A stretch of DNA of 64,000 nucleotides from Hysterangium stoloniferum (GCA_015178975.1 WHVD01000074.1:1-64000); one strand, 5' to 3'. Positions 1 to 11,342 are shown, counted from the stretch's first letter. Translations and numbers: made by a program. Notes: generated by a model not told the origin, from the letters alone.

Positions 1-865
1 AATGTTTTATCGGATATAATTCGATATTGTTATTGGGTCATAAAGTATCTAGGTTGGGTTTTTCAACCCACCAAGAAAAAGTTCACGCTATATTGGAATT
101 GGCCCCACCCACTAAGGTTTCTGATCTACAACGGTTTCCTTGGAATGGTCCTTTACCTTTCAGCATATATACCATTCTATTCATGGATGGTGTCCCCTTT
201 ATTCTCGCTCCTAAAAAAGGGACACCCTGGACGTGACTGCTGAACATGTCCGAGCTTATGAGGATGTTAAAACCGCATTAGGATCAGCTCCAGTGCTGGG
301 ACATCCAGTTAGTGGGATGCCCTACCGATTGTATACGGACGCTTCGGATTTTGCCTTGGGTTGTTGCCTCCAACAAGTCCAGAAGATGGCTTTAGGAGAC
401 TTAGTGGACACTAAAATCTATGCCCAAGCCAAGTTGGCTTTTTGACCGTGCGCAGGATGTGCCATCCTTTGTTCATCGGTACAAAACCAAACAGCCCGAG
501 ATTGAGTGGTCGGATTCGTGGGGATCCACTTTTGAGGCGACCGAAGTTACTGTTGAACGAGTCATTGCATATTGGAGTCGCACACTGAAAAGTGCTGAGC
601 GTAACTATTCTGCTACTGAACGGGAAGCATTAGCAGCAAAGGAGGGACTAGTCCACTTTCAACCTTTCATTGAAGGTGAACATGTTCTGCTCATTACGGA
701 CCATGCAGCTCTGCAATGGGCTAGATCTTATGAGAACACTAATCGTCGACTAGCCGCATGGGGGGCGATACGCTGCATTTCCAGGTCTCGAGATTTTGCA
801 TCGAGCAGGGAGAGTTCACAGCAATGTGGATCCACTGTCCAGACTCCCTCAGGGTACCAGCCTTC
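1..865 (+). pseudogene. Ty3/gypsy reverse transcriptase (thumb) and RNase H, frameshifted
   Basis: This is the 3' part of a gypsy pol; the element begins upstream of the window. Translation gives the RT connection region (LGHKVSRLGFSTHQEKVHAI, then a residue stretch rich in FSLLKKG) and an RNase H domain with LYTDASDFALG, a YSATEREALAA helix and LLITDHAALQW. The reading frame changes at least three times: near 135, near 233, and around 760-860, where the frame reading FPGLEILHRAGRVHSNVDPL is not the frame of the long downstream ORF. The block is therefore not translatable as one pol protein in this copy. It leads directly into the integrase ORF. Confidence 0.85.
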
Positions 866-2623
866 GTGAGCCCTATTAGAGATGATTTGCAGGCTATCAC
901 CTCAACCTCTCTGGACAAGAGTACTGAGGAAAAACTATGGAAGGACGAACCCGCTAAGAAGGCGGTCTTCTCTACCATACTCGATTCTATGGAACCTTTC
1001 GGAGTAACTCAAAAGGTCAGACAGTCAGAATGGGATTCTCATAACGCAATAAGGAACGACCAGGAAGACGAGTCTGACTTCGCATTGCGTCATCCTCAGC
1101 TACTAATCAGCATCGAGGAGGGATATATAAAGAAATTTCTAGAGGGTTATTCAAAGGACCCCGTTTTCAGGAATCTCTACGCTCTAGATACTCCTTCACC
1201 CAACGCGGTTGTTACTCCTTCTCACTACTTCGTGGGAGCAAACCGACTCCTGTACTTTCACGACTCGGACTGGAAAAGTCGAGTCTGTGTACCCAGAACT
1301 ATGATTAACTCGATTCTAAGGTTGGTACATGATAACCCTTTTGAGGGAGCACACGCCGGAGGCCAGCGGTTGTTCAACCTGATGAAAGACCGGTTCTTTT
1401 GGCCAAGAATGCTACAAGATTGCGTGTCGTACGCACGTACCTGCGACATCTGCCAAAAAACCAAAGTCGATCGCACCGCTCATCAAGGAGCCCTCAGACC
1501 GGCTGACGTACCTTTTAGGCCATTCGAGGTAGTTTCTATGGACTTAATCACTGGACTACCTGATTTAGGAAAGGATTCGTATTCCGCAGTCTTCGTCGCT
1601 GTTGATAAATTGACGCGTTACGCTATTACAATACCTACCTTTTCGAACCTTACGGCTGAAGGATTCGCACGAATATTTGTCAAACAGGTAGCAAGCCCCT
1701 TCGGACTGCCCTCTCGAATAATCTGTGACCGGGATAAGAGATGGACCTGCAGGTTTTGGCGGGAAGTCTGTAAGATCTATGGTACCACCCTTGCGGTATC
1801 TTTGGCTCATCATCCTCAAACGGATGGGCAAACGGAGAATATAAATGCGACCATAGAACAGATGCTTCGAGCCTATTGTGCCTCTGCTAAGGAAAGCTGG
1901 TCCCAGTGGATTGAGGTAGTTGTTCACGCATACAACTCAACTGTTCACAGTTCCACAAACTACACCCCGGCCTTCTTATTAATGGGATACCTTCCAAGAG
2001 GAATGTCTCGAGTCCTCGGAGGTGACGAACCCCTAGTTCCTAGAGAACTATCAGACAGCCCTATGGCCGACCAATGGATCCTCGAGCTAGAAAATCATCG
2101 GCAGATGGCGCGGGATTCAATCGCTCGAGCCCAGAAGATTCAAGCACGAACGTATAACAAGAAGCAAAGACCTGTAGAAGATATCTCTGAGGGAGACTTT
2201 GTATTGGTGAACCCCCACTCCCTCGAACTGGTGGAAGTCAAGGGAACGGGGAAGAAACTAATACAAAGACGGATTGGACCATTCGAGGTCCTTGAGAAAT
2301 TGAACTCTCAAGTATTTAGGCTTAAGATCCCCCTGGAGTATCCGATGCATCCAGTCATTAATCGGGATCATCTGCGGAAATATCAACCCTCTCCTTCCAA
2401 GCTAGGTCCAAGACCCCAACTTGAGAACCTAAGAGAGTTGAAATCAGATCATGAAGAATATGAAGTCGAAGCTATTGTTGGACATAGGAAACAGCGAAAT
2501 CGTCTGCTATTTAGGGTGCGCTGGAAAGGTTATGGACCTGAAGAGGATTCGTGGTTAAGCAGCACTGACCTCAGAAATGCTCCGGCACTTCTGAGGGCGT
2601 ACAAGGCGCTGTTCAACATTTAA
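866..2623 (+). CDS. Ty3/gypsy integrase with C-terminal chromodomain
   Basis: This open frame of about 585 codons is the 3' end of pol. In order it shows the HHCC zinc-binding domain (His pair near AHAGG, then CDICQKTK), the integrase core with catalytic Asp in VSMDLITGLP, Asp in ICDRDKRW and Glu in QTDGQTENINATIEQ, a C-terminal GPFEVLEKL (GPY/F-like) module, and a chromodomain (YEVEAIVGHR, then RVRWKGYGPEEDSWL). A chromodomain marks the chromovirus branch and in that family directs integration to chromatin. The open frame can be followed upstream to 758, but the first codons there are not pol sequence. This part is intact although RT/RNase H upstream is broken. Confidence 0.93.
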   Translation: MSPIRDDLQAITSTSLDKSTEEKLWKDEPAKKAVFSTILDSMEPFGVTQKVRQSEWDSHNAIRNDQEDESDFALRHPQLLISIEEGYIKKFLEGYSKDPVFRNLYALDTPSPNAVVTPSHYFVGANRLLYFHDSDWKSRVCVPRTMINSILRLVHDNPFEGAHAGGQRLFNLMKDRFFWPRMLQDCVSYARTCDICQKTKVDRTAHQGALRPADVPFRPFEVVSMDLITGLPDLGKDSYSAVFVAVDKLTRYAITIPTFSNLTAEGFARIFVKQVASPFGLPSRIICDRDKRWTCRFWREVCKIYGTTLAVSLAHHPQTDGQTENINATIEQMLRAYCASAKESWSQWIEVVVHAYNSTVHSSTNYTPAFLLMGYLPRGMSRVLGGDEPLVPRELSDSPMADQWILELENHRQMARDSIARAQKIQARTYNKKQRPVEDISEGDFVLVNPHSLELVEVKGTGKKLIQRRIGPFEVLEKLNSQVFRLKIPLEYPMHPVINRDHLRKYQPSPSKLGPRPQLENLRELKSDHEEYEVEAIVGHRKQRNRLLFRVRWKGYGPEEDSWLSSTDLRNAPALLRAYKALFNI

Positions 2624-2851
2624 CGGGATATATGCGCTCAAGGAATCATCTATTCCATCTCTTTCGTAACTTCCTTTCAGAAATATCTCAGTTATTCAGT
2701 AACCCATCTCATTGGCTTTTATTCTCTTTCATTTTTCTATCCCTCCGGTCGATTGGGACAACCACTAATTGGTGGCGGACACATTTCCCCAAAACCCGGC
2801 CACAATTAATGAATTTTATTTAATGACCAACCGAGCGGAGTTTCAATTCAA

Positions 2852-2864
2852 TATATATAAAAAA
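2852..2864 (+). promoter_or_regulatory. TATA box of a possible internal retrotransposon promoter
   Basis: A TATATATAAAAAA run lies about 105 bp upstream of the ATG at 2969. It is followed by a strongly pyrimidine-biased leader (about 2885-2950), the usual look of a fungal core promoter. It stands inside the element, between the pol stop and the next ORF, so the accessory ORF may have its own transcript. Transcription itself is not shown. Confidence 0.45.
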
Positions 2865-2968
2865 GTACACGTAAATTCACATAAATTTTCTTTATCTTTC
2901 ACACCACGTCCTTCACCTATCTACAGCCCTTCCCTCTATCTTCAACTTCACCACTTTATCGTGCTATA

Positions 2969-5013
2969 ATGCTCCCTTTCCAACAAAACAAGCAAGTCCT
3001 CCCTAAGTTCAAAAAGGTCCCGCGAGCCCCGACAGCCAGTACATCCACGACCGGCAGGGGATTCATCACCCGTGTGCCTCGTACAGACAATGTCGAGAGC
3101 AATTGGGGTACCCAAGAATCAACCCCCCTGTCGACTTTCTCCTTTGGTGATGAGCCGGGGGGAAATACCGGTACGGATTGGAGCAAGCCGTTAGGCCCCT
3201 CCGTCAGACCGTCATCTGAGGAAGTCACTGCTATCATGCGGAAGCAGGAAATGTTTATGGAAGAACACAATGCAAGGAGGCTCACCCACAAAAGAGAAAG
3301 GCGTGCTGAGTATAGAAGTCAACAGGAGGCGAGGGGAGCAAGAGAAGGAGTCCCCTCCAAGTGGCAGCGGCGTGAGTACAGAGCGCAATTCGGAAACAGA
3401 ACTTCCACGCCGATCCTTCCCCCCACGGGAGAGAAATGGGCCGACTTCACGGAGACCGATGATAGTGAGGGTGGGACGCCTTGCATTAGGACGACGGGAA
3501 CCAAGAGCTGGAAGGAGAAGGAGGGTACCATCTTTTACGACTGGGAGCTACTTCGACGCATTAAGTTGCAACGAATAGTTCTTACCCGAGGGGACGGTCA
3601 AACGTTGCCCCAACGAGAAAAAGAATACCATAGGGGACCAATTGATTTTTCCTCGGATGAGGATGAGGAGGAAGACGAGAACAGGAATGGTGTGTATAGC
3701 ATCCGATCTCTGGGAGAGGATTGCCATGAAGGGTTCCTTCTCCCGTCTAAAGTTCACTTCGTAACCAGCGACCCCAACCAAAGACAAACGCGGAGACCGT
3801 CATCCAGAGTATGGAGGGGTCACCGCCCTAGTCAACAGTCACTGGAACGCGAACCTTCCACGATTCCGGTCCCACATCTTTCGCCAACATCGAGGCCCTT
3901 CCCATCATTCACCCTACACACACTCCCTCAGCCCCGATTCTAACGCCTCATTTACCTCCCTCTTCAAAAGCTGTACCGGTCCCAACCTCACTTAGGGTGT
4001 CGAGGCCCCCTCCCATCCTTCACCTGGCACACACTCCCTCAGCCCAACGTGAACCTTCCCCGATTCTGGTGCCTCGTCTCTCTCCCTCCCCGAAAGCTAT
4101 ACCGGTACCGACCCAACTTCCGCCGTCACTGGGTATCCCTCCCGACTCTCCGTATTCATATTGCGTGTCCTTGGGTAGCCCTATCCAGGACCTTCCACCA
4201 GAGCGAATGGATGTCGATTTGGACCCCCCTACACCGGATGTCATTGATCCCATGGCAAGCAGAAAGGCGAAGGAGATGCAGAAAGCCACCACTCCTCTCC
4301 GAGAACAATCCCCTATTCCCGTCCTCAACAGCCCGCTTCCCCTCACTGAGCCCATATCCACAACTTTCTGGATGCGAGTAGCTGTCAACTACCCTTCCGA
4401 ACAGTTTCCTGTCAGAAGGGTGCTATCACAGCTCGTGCCAGTACTTCAGCAACTGGTCCTTCAAGGGAGCCTTAAGGGTTGTCGCGGTCTGGCTCCGTTG
4501 TCGGAGATAATGGAGGATTTCTATCTCTCCTTCGAGGATCTCGCAGAGGGGAAGAACTTTGCACGAGCAGCACAGGAGATTAAACTCTCTATGTTCTGGC
4601 ACATCATAGTGGAGCTTCACCATCTGCCCCCAGACTCAGCGAATGTCCTCTCTATTGCTGGCTTAGTAGATTTACTCGAGGCCCTCATCCTGACGCCTCC
4701 CACAGAGACCACCATGCAGCCACACGTTCCTGCCCCGCTGCCCGTGTCTTCGTTTCCCCTCCCCAATGCTCCTCTTCTCGCGCGGATTTCCACTCCACCG
4801 GTTAGTGTCCACGCAGTCGTTCGTTGCAGAGAGAAAGCCTACAGATGATGGGCCGACTCCTTGTACAGGAATTCTAGTGATTTGGCTCGGGCGAGAATAG
4901 CCGAATCCTTCAGAGTAAAAAGGGAACGATGGGGAAACATCATTTTGGACCTTGTGGGATCCTCACAGGAAGCTTGGGGCGGCATCCCAGATGCTCTTCG
5001 ACACCTAGTATAG
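2969..5013 (+). pseudogene. Accessory ORF of the gypsy element, between pol and the 3' LTR
   Basis: About 680 codons fill nearly the whole space between pol and the polypurine tract, where a retrovirus-like element would carry env. Reading is continuous from ATG 2969 apart from one 1-bp frameshift in a C-rich run near 3893-3900 and one in-frame TGA at 4846-4848, where CGA would restore the frame. The N-terminal third is basic and Arg-rich. An acidic patch (DEDEEEDENRN) and Pro/Ser-rich repeats based on HTPSA/SPILVPRL follow. The C-terminal part is predicted helical (VLSQLVPVLQQLVLQG and onward). There is no signal peptide, membrane span, zinc knuckle or protease motif, so neither env nor a standard gag is supported. 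Function unknown. The natural stop TAG is at 5011-5013. Confidence 0.65.
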
Positions 5014-5025
5014 CACATCCCTTCG

Positions 5026-5038
5026 AACTGGGGGGCAC
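5026..5038 (+). other. Polypurine tract of the gypsy element
   Basis: AACTGGGGGGCAC lies immediately before the 3' LTR. The same tract precedes a related LTR at 25225, which supports both as priming sites for plus-strand DNA synthesis of one family. Confidence 0.7.
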
Positions 5039-5681
5039 TGTAAAGGGTATGCATATATGCATAATTGGACTAAGGAATAATAGTTGGATTATAGTACTTT
5101 ATTATTTATCTTTTATTTTCTTTCTTTATATTCTTTCTATATTTCGAGCATACCTTTATTTTGTAGTTCGAAGCTTTGTGTATACGTATGGGCGCTCTCG
5201 GCGCCAAAACGATAGACACTTTTACCCAGCAGACACCACCTCGTAAACGACCCAGACGTCGAATAGCGAGAGGTGTCAAGGGTAACGTCTCAACTACCTT
5301 TAAAGGTAGTATTCTCTTGCATACTAATGTACTTTGGACTCGAACCGCGAAGGTCGAGTTCCAATCTAAGGTCTTTGCGCTAGTCGACATTATAGTCGAC
5401 TCGCGCTATTATTTCTTTACTCTAGATATTCAGCTTCGCGTTGATTATCTATTTTACATCTAGCTACGAGTTGTACCGTGAAGGTCAACTCTTTCATTCT
5501 TTCATTCTAGCCATCAAGAGCAACTGTACAGTTGCTCTTGTGACACGTAGCGTGTCTTCTTACTAGTACTGCTTGTCTAGTAATCTACGGTATTGTACTG
5601 TACGGTCAATACCTGCTAATAGTAGTTGAATAAACACTATTCTTCATATATCGAACGGTCAGAATCTATCGACTCTTCACA
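5039..5681 (+). repeat. 3' LTR of the gypsy element (643 bp)
   Basis: It starts TGTAAAGGGTATGC right after the polypurine tract and ends GACTCTTCACA. Starts and ends match the older LTRs at 24541-25153 (inverted), 25225-26193 and 26273-26904, which defines the family. The base after the LTR is host coding sequence of the interrupted CxC gene. The target-site duplication should be GCAGG (5682-5686), with its partner upstream of the window. Confidence 0.85.
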
Positions 5682-7823
5682 GCAGGGCACCAGAGAGGTA
5701 AATATGCAGGGGCTAATCTCTTGTCCTTGAACTCCATGGGAAGTGAAATTGAAGATAAAGGAACCAATTGTAAAACAATGTCATCAGCAGCAATCTGATG
5801 ACACCATGATTAAAAAACATTGTCACAGTATCAAATAAATATTCAGTGACTTACTTGTTTGAGCAGTTCTCGTGTGGGAACTAGAATTTTATTATCTGAT
5901 GATGTTAAATAGAGTTCCAGGAATTCTGTGAGTGGGGGAACCATCTTGTGTTGCTCAGCAGTGTTGAAGTATTGTGGTGGATATTTGAATGATATTATGT
6001 TCTGAACAACTTTTCGGAGTGCCAGTGATACCAATGTAGACTTTGAACCTGTTTTGAGAGAAACAGTTGAAATGATTGGATTTCTCTCTGATACCATGGT
6101 TGGTGGGCAAAGACCTGACATTGTCTTGTTGGATGAATAACCAATACTAACACCATCAGCAATAACAACATCAGGATATGGCCCACAAATAGGACATTTT
6201 ATTCCTGAAGCCAGCACCTGAAGATCTGTAAATGCAAACCAGACCCTTGTGAAGGTCTCACCAGAACAGAATGCGACTGGGGAGTTGGAGCTTATGTAGA
6301 GTCTGCATGTATTTGTGACAAAGGCAACAAAGGGATTTTCACATGTTGTGAAGACATTTGTGTACTGGTTTAACAATTCATGTGTAAATCCAAATGAATT
6401 GTTCCAATTGAATATTCCTATAGAGCCTAGGTCAGAGCCATAAAGTCTTCGGCTGTGTTTGCAAGAAATGCATTTTGATACTTGAATAGTCCGTTCATAC
6501 CCACATCGTAAGCCAAATATGATAAAGTTCTGCTTGAAAGTAGGAAGAGTTTGATCTGTAAAAAATGCTCCACAATGGCATCTGGCTGTATTATCAAGTG
6601 GAAAATAAGATACAGGCAGTTCACTGGGTTGAGTTTCATAAACAAGTTCATCAGAAGGAAGCCTTGCCCATTGAGGGACTGGAATTGGCAAGTGTGAGAT
6701 GGGATTTTTTACAAATCCAGGGACTTGGCAAACAGTTATATTTTCCTCACTGTCACCAGTTGGTGGGAAGGAACCTACTTCATGAATGGATTCTATGAAT
6801 TTTCCTGTAGAATCTATAATTCTGGCACCTGCAGCATGTTCTTGGGCCTAATTTTTATGGTGACAGCCTCCACATGTTGTGCATGTCCTACAATTCCAGT
6901 ATCCTTCACATGTAAGACAGACAATAACACAGTTGCCACCAGTCTTGAGCATATCAGGGGAACCCTGCACAGAAAAAATAAACCGATCCCTTTGGGTACC
7001 TTCTTTAAAAAATATGCTGATGGACCTCAGAGACATGCCTAATGCTCATAATGTGGTGCAGATGCCTTGATAATACCAGTGTATGTATACAATCATCAAC
7101 TGGGCAGTCACACAAGAGAGAGGCTTCAGAGAGGGAAGTAGGTAGGTATCGCACATGCCAGTAACAGTCTGTCTTATTTAAATATCAGTATTATGGGGAG
7201 ACTATATTGCAAAAAGTAAATACCTTTAAAACCTGTAGCTTTTTATCCCAATCTTGAAGTACAAAGGTTGACTGATCAAGGTGGATTAGCCCTTCATCCA
7301 CTATACAGCAATTCCAGTAAATATCTATTTCTTCCAATAGATCCTCCAGATCCTGACATAATTCTGGTGCAGATGGTGCAGTACATTCATCATCACAATT
7401 AGAGGCCGGGATGGTCATATTTGGTTCTGGACTGATGGTCCTAGAAGGGTGGACATCCTGCCCACCATGAGATATGGGAATATTGCTTTCTATCCTACGT
7501 CATTTTGACCTGCTGTATACCTCCAAACCTATTTTCTGTTTTTGTTTGGAAGATGAATGAGGCCGTTCTTTTGTAACTGAAGGCAGTTTATCCTGTGGAA
7601 CAACCTGTATATTAACGTTTATAGATGGCAAAGGAAGTTGCAACAGAGTGTTTGGTGATTTATTCACCACTTCCAAGTCTATTTCGAATGTTTTATTTGT
7701 TCTTTTTTTCTGCTTCTTTTTGTGCGTGTGCATTATGAAAGCCTGGGAGGATACGGATGTCACAGCACTGCTGTTTTCGGGTAGAGGAGAAACTATATGA
7801 CGCATTGTGTTTTTTCGAGACAT
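5682..7823 (-). pseudogene. CxC cysteine-cluster protein of the KDZ-transposon type, cut by a retrotransposon
   Basis: This multi-exon minus-strand gene reads from ATG 7823 down to the LTR. Exon 1 runs 7823-7224, then an intron (7173-7223), exon 2 from 7172 to 5855, an intron (5795-5854), and exon 3 from 5794 to 5682, where the LTR begins in mid-exon. All joins keep phase. It shows a basic Ser/Lys-rich N-terminus, a cysteine cluster (CLTCEGYWNCRTCTTCGGC), then CHCGAFF, CISCKHSRRLYG, and a block with NNSFGFTHELLNQYT and CPICGPYPDVVIADGV. The architecture resembles CxC-type clusters associated with KDZ transposases. Lesions are TGA at the end of SRSK (about 7500), one extra T in a T6 run near 7018, and TAG near 6848. 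The missing 3' part, possibly the transposase, should lie left of the element. Confidence 0.7.
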
Positions 7824-7879
7824 TTTGTCTCACCTCTTTCATACGCACGTTTACTTCTGCAATACTCGTTATACCTAAT

Positions 7880-10025
7880 AGTACTAGAGTACTCAAAATT
7901 TGTTAGAATGTCTCAAACCCGTCTTTGAATCGACTTGGGAGGTTATCTGTCCGTACGTACCATTTCAGCTCCTCCATCGTTGTTGTTGACAGTAAAGTAA
8001 ATTATAATTATAGGTTCCTATAGGGGCTCTCGCTTGCCTCATATAGCTGAAATCGATACGTTGCCAAACGCTGGGACCACGTGTATCCCCTGGCGGCTTC
8101 TACACATAAAAGAACCCACTCACAACTTGACCACCTTCTCACAACTCTCCCTCTTTCCGCCATCATCACCACACTCTCCGCAACATGTCAACGACCCTTG
8201 AAGTTGTCCAAAGCATTCTGGCAGCCCTTGGCGACTCTACCATCCCCATCGAATCACTTTCCTCGACTGCCATCGCTCTTTCACTCCAATGCATAGCGAA
8301 CGCCAACGACACCGATAAGACACATAGACGTGATACGGCAGGCGTTGATAGTTTCTTCTGGGCGCTGTGGGATGGGGTTTATAAGCTGGCAGAGGAAGGG
8401 CGTCTAGAGAGGCTTATCACCTTTTTGAAGGGTGCAAAAGCTAGTGAGGCGGGGGAGCAATGGGTTGTGAGGGATATGAAGGGGGGGTGGAATACCTTGC
8501 CGCTATTAGGTGACGTGGCCAAGGGTATTTGGAATGGTGAGTGGGCGGCGCTTCAGTCACCGACCCTCAAATGTTCACATGTTGGCTATGAAGGGCCGAA
8601 TATCCCTCCTACTGTGAGTGATACATCCCAAATTGTTCAGGATATCCTAGCCGGCGATGCTCCCAATCCCTCTTCTGCACCCGACTTCTTTGCAGTCGTT
8701 AAAACCCGCCAGGGATATCTCAACCTGCAACGCTTCGCGGCTCGGCCCTGGCACGACGTCCATCTCGATTTCCCTAGAGTGCTGGCCCTCGATACCGTAC
8801 ATCTCGGTCTCGAGGTCGGCGAAGGCGCCCGTGAGTTAGATCTGGATATCGGCATGGTCTCCGTGACCTCCGAACCTGGCACCCCGGACGACACTGACGA
8901 CGACTCGCTACGCGAACATGCGATAACTCTTTACGAAGTCGACCAAGCCAGCGATGATGAGAGCGATGACGAGGACTATAACCCTAATGATGATCTCATC
9001 AATGACCTTTCTTTGGACGTCGAGGACGACAACGACCGCATCAAGACACCGCGCGCTTTGGAAGTTGAGGCTGCTGCTATTTGAATGACTATTGCCGCGG
9101 ATGACATGTTGCGCCTCGTGAATAATGATCCGGAAGGGACCTCGCGTTGGGCCGGCTGGAAGGCAGCGTTCAGGAGCGTCGTGGAAAACGCAGAAGTGCA
9201 AAGAGAGGCGGTCGTCTTTGTTGCTGAGGTTTTTGCGTTCGCCGTGTTGGTTGGCGTTGTCGTTGAATCTTTTCTTCGTTTTTGATAGGCCGCTATCGGT
9301 GCAATGGATGAGGCAGATGGAGATCGTATGGATGTGTGATATATCATTCCCGATCTCGGTCTTGGGCTGAATCAGATGAGGGCAAGTTCTTTTTCTACTC
9401 TCTCCCCCTACGCCATGAAAAATGTTCACACCACCTAGAAGTTGATTACCTTGTTTTGATGTCTTCATCGTTGTACTGTGTTTATTGGAACTAGTCGCTG
9501 TTATGACTTATCTATTCCAAGCACCTAATAAAATTAATATATTTCTTTCTCATATATATCCTAAGTGGCGAGTCATCCTACCATTCTTGGTCAAAAGTCC
9601 CTGTGTTCCCTGGCCAACTTACCACATATTGACCTCACGCCTTGATCACTCACTTTCCCGTAATTGGCTCCTCCGACCCTTGATGGCACAGTTGCTCACT
9701 AATTTATCCACCTAAGTTTATTGATCTCTCGGGTAGCTATTCGACCATCGTAGCAGTGCATCTATCGTACCAGCTGTATTCACCCTACCGTTCCACCGCT
9801 TAAAGATATTGCATTGTCCTGTCTGTTATTGATTGAGTGAGGTTGACTAAGGCCAACCTGTCTGCGGCATCTGAACATGCTAAAGACCAAGGCATGACTC
9901 CCCTTTCTCCCTCAGTACCTTCATACCTAATCGACGATATTCGGTGTACAGCAGTATGATAATTAGCCAGGGAAAAATAGCTAGCTACAGTTAGGCATCG
10001 ACCTAATTGTACATTTCCATGTGAT
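7880..10025 (+). repeat. Segmental duplication A, copy 1
   Basis: This block of about 2.1 kb is nearly identical to 52632-54805. Matching starts at AGTACTAGAGTACTC and ends at TTTCCATGTGAT, on both sides of the DUF3632-like gene, so promoter, gene and 3' flank were copied together. No LTR or TIR ends frame it. The stretch 9286-10025 holds only this flanking sequence and no gene. Confidence 0.9.
8185..9285 (+). pseudogene. DUF3632-like fungal protein, copy 1, with one nonsense codon
   Basis: A 366-codon frame runs from ATG 8185 to 9285 with a single in-frame TGA at 9082-9084; the other copy has TGG there. The N-terminal half has a helical stretch around SFFWALWDGVYKLAEEG, then WNTLPLLGDVAKGIWNGEW and YLNLQRFAARPW, which resemble the conserved pattern of the uncharacterised fungal family DUF3632 (my reading, not searched). 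An acidic linker (DDESDDEDYNPNDD) and a hydrophobic C-terminus (FAFAVLVGVVVESF) follow. The upstream region has a CT-rich leader and a CATAAAAG box near 8104 that is 2 bp shorter than the TATATAAAAG of copy 2. Translation would now end after about 299 residues, before the hydrophobic tail. Confidence 0.7.
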
Positions 10026-10086
10026 AACCAACGTTAACTATGCCCAGGGTGGGACACAGCATGTAGCTAATGTGCCGAATCATTAA

Positions 10087-11342
10087 ATCTAACAGATCTC
10101 GTCCGATTAGCGATGAAATTTCAGGATATACAGGTTGTTTCCCCTGGGGGAAAACCTAAACCCACCGCGAGTATTGTTATAATCCAGGGCTTACGCGCGA
10201 CAACAACGCGATGGGATCGTCTCGGTGGCAAGTTACGTGTGATTTTAGAATGACATGTACTTGCGATCATGTCTTAGGCATTAATTCCTTTGCTTTGTTC
10301 CTAACATTCCTTTTGTCCTCATAGTATCCATTGTTCCCAATTTCCTAAATACTCAATACCTCAGTCGGTTACAGTGTTCGTATCGACTGAGGTAAGTCAC
10401 CCTGTGGTAGTTCCTTCGCCATTTCTGCATACTCATTTCATATTAAAAGTTATATTTCGTTATAGGCATAGGTTTTGCGGTGACTGGCAGATCAACAATA
10501 AACGTAGGTCTGCATTGGATATTCGTGATATTTCCAAAAACTCGGAAGGGACGCAAGAAATCTATGAGGGAACAACAAATGGGTTAATGTAGCGAATCCA
10601 TGTGGATCTGGTGTAAACCATATATAACGGTGGACTGGAGTTTTCACCATTCTACCACTCACAAACTATGTGAGACTACAATGTTGTTAATAGTCCGTGT
10701 CTATCCATTTGCACGATGAAAGCCCGAATGCGCTCAGCAGAAATATCCTCCATGAAATGTATAATGAAGGATATAATATGAGCAACTTCAAGAATGGCAT
10801 GGCTTGTACAAGCTACCAAGATCGGTATTCATCACAACTCGATGAGGTAAACACTTACTAGATTTCAAGAGGATTTCAATCAGCGTACCACGATGTCGCA
10901 GAGGTGGCTCACGTAAATATAGGTGGCACAATGCAGAAATGACTATGTGCAGCTTAATGACGGCAAAGTAACCTGCAAGACGGTAAAAGGAGTCACAAGT
11001 GGAAAGAATTAAAGCTTACCATATTGAGCAAAAGCTACAAACAATTTTCCAACCTTTGAAACGACTTCGTCGTCGTCGTCGTTATTGACAAGGGATATAC
11101 AGTGATGTTCTAATTTGCAACCAATAATAGCTTCGCGAAGGCAATCTTTGAAAACATTGAGGAGATGTTGACTTGCGTGTCAATGCACACACCATGGGCT
11201 GCTAGCTGAACGAGCAGGTCGAGAACATTTGTTCGAGTTTCAAAATATGCGTCCCATTATCACACACCGCACTTTGCTCTGAAACCTTCGCCAGTGCCAA
11301 TACCCCACTTGATCGAACGTCCTCGTCAGGGTCCTTTAACAG
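10087..11342. repeat. Segmental duplication B, copy 1 (3' end of DUF6535-HEAT gene)
   Basis: Matches 35914-37346 in the same orientation, including the 3' flank and the last exons of the HEAT gene. The copy breaks off at 11342 inside a HEAT unit and lacks most of one unit exon (junction near 11256). It begins only about 60 bp after duplication A ends. Confidence 0.85.
10676..11342 (-). pseudogene. Truncated 3' copy of the DUF6535-HEAT gene
   Basis: This fragment retains the last HEAT-unit remnant and the C-terminal exons of the gene at 36570-43304, including the Asp-rich NNDDDDE stretch (one more Asp codon than the full gene) and the terminal TAG at 10676-10678. It has no DUF6535 domain and no start, so it should not be expressed as a normal protein. 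It is useful as an outgroup for the array because it has left the gene. Confidence 0.8.

Noticed and set aside
1565..1927. Minus-strand ORF of 120 codons
   Set aside because: It is the antisense shadow of the gypsy integrase.
2969..5013. Accessory gypsy ORF as an env gene
   Set aside because: No signal peptide, membrane span, furin-like site or Cys pattern is visible.
8637..9468. Minus-strand ORFs of 85-186 codons over the DUF3632-like gene
   Set aside because: They mirror the coding strand; the plus frame has start context, a CT-rich leader and conserved blocks in both copies.
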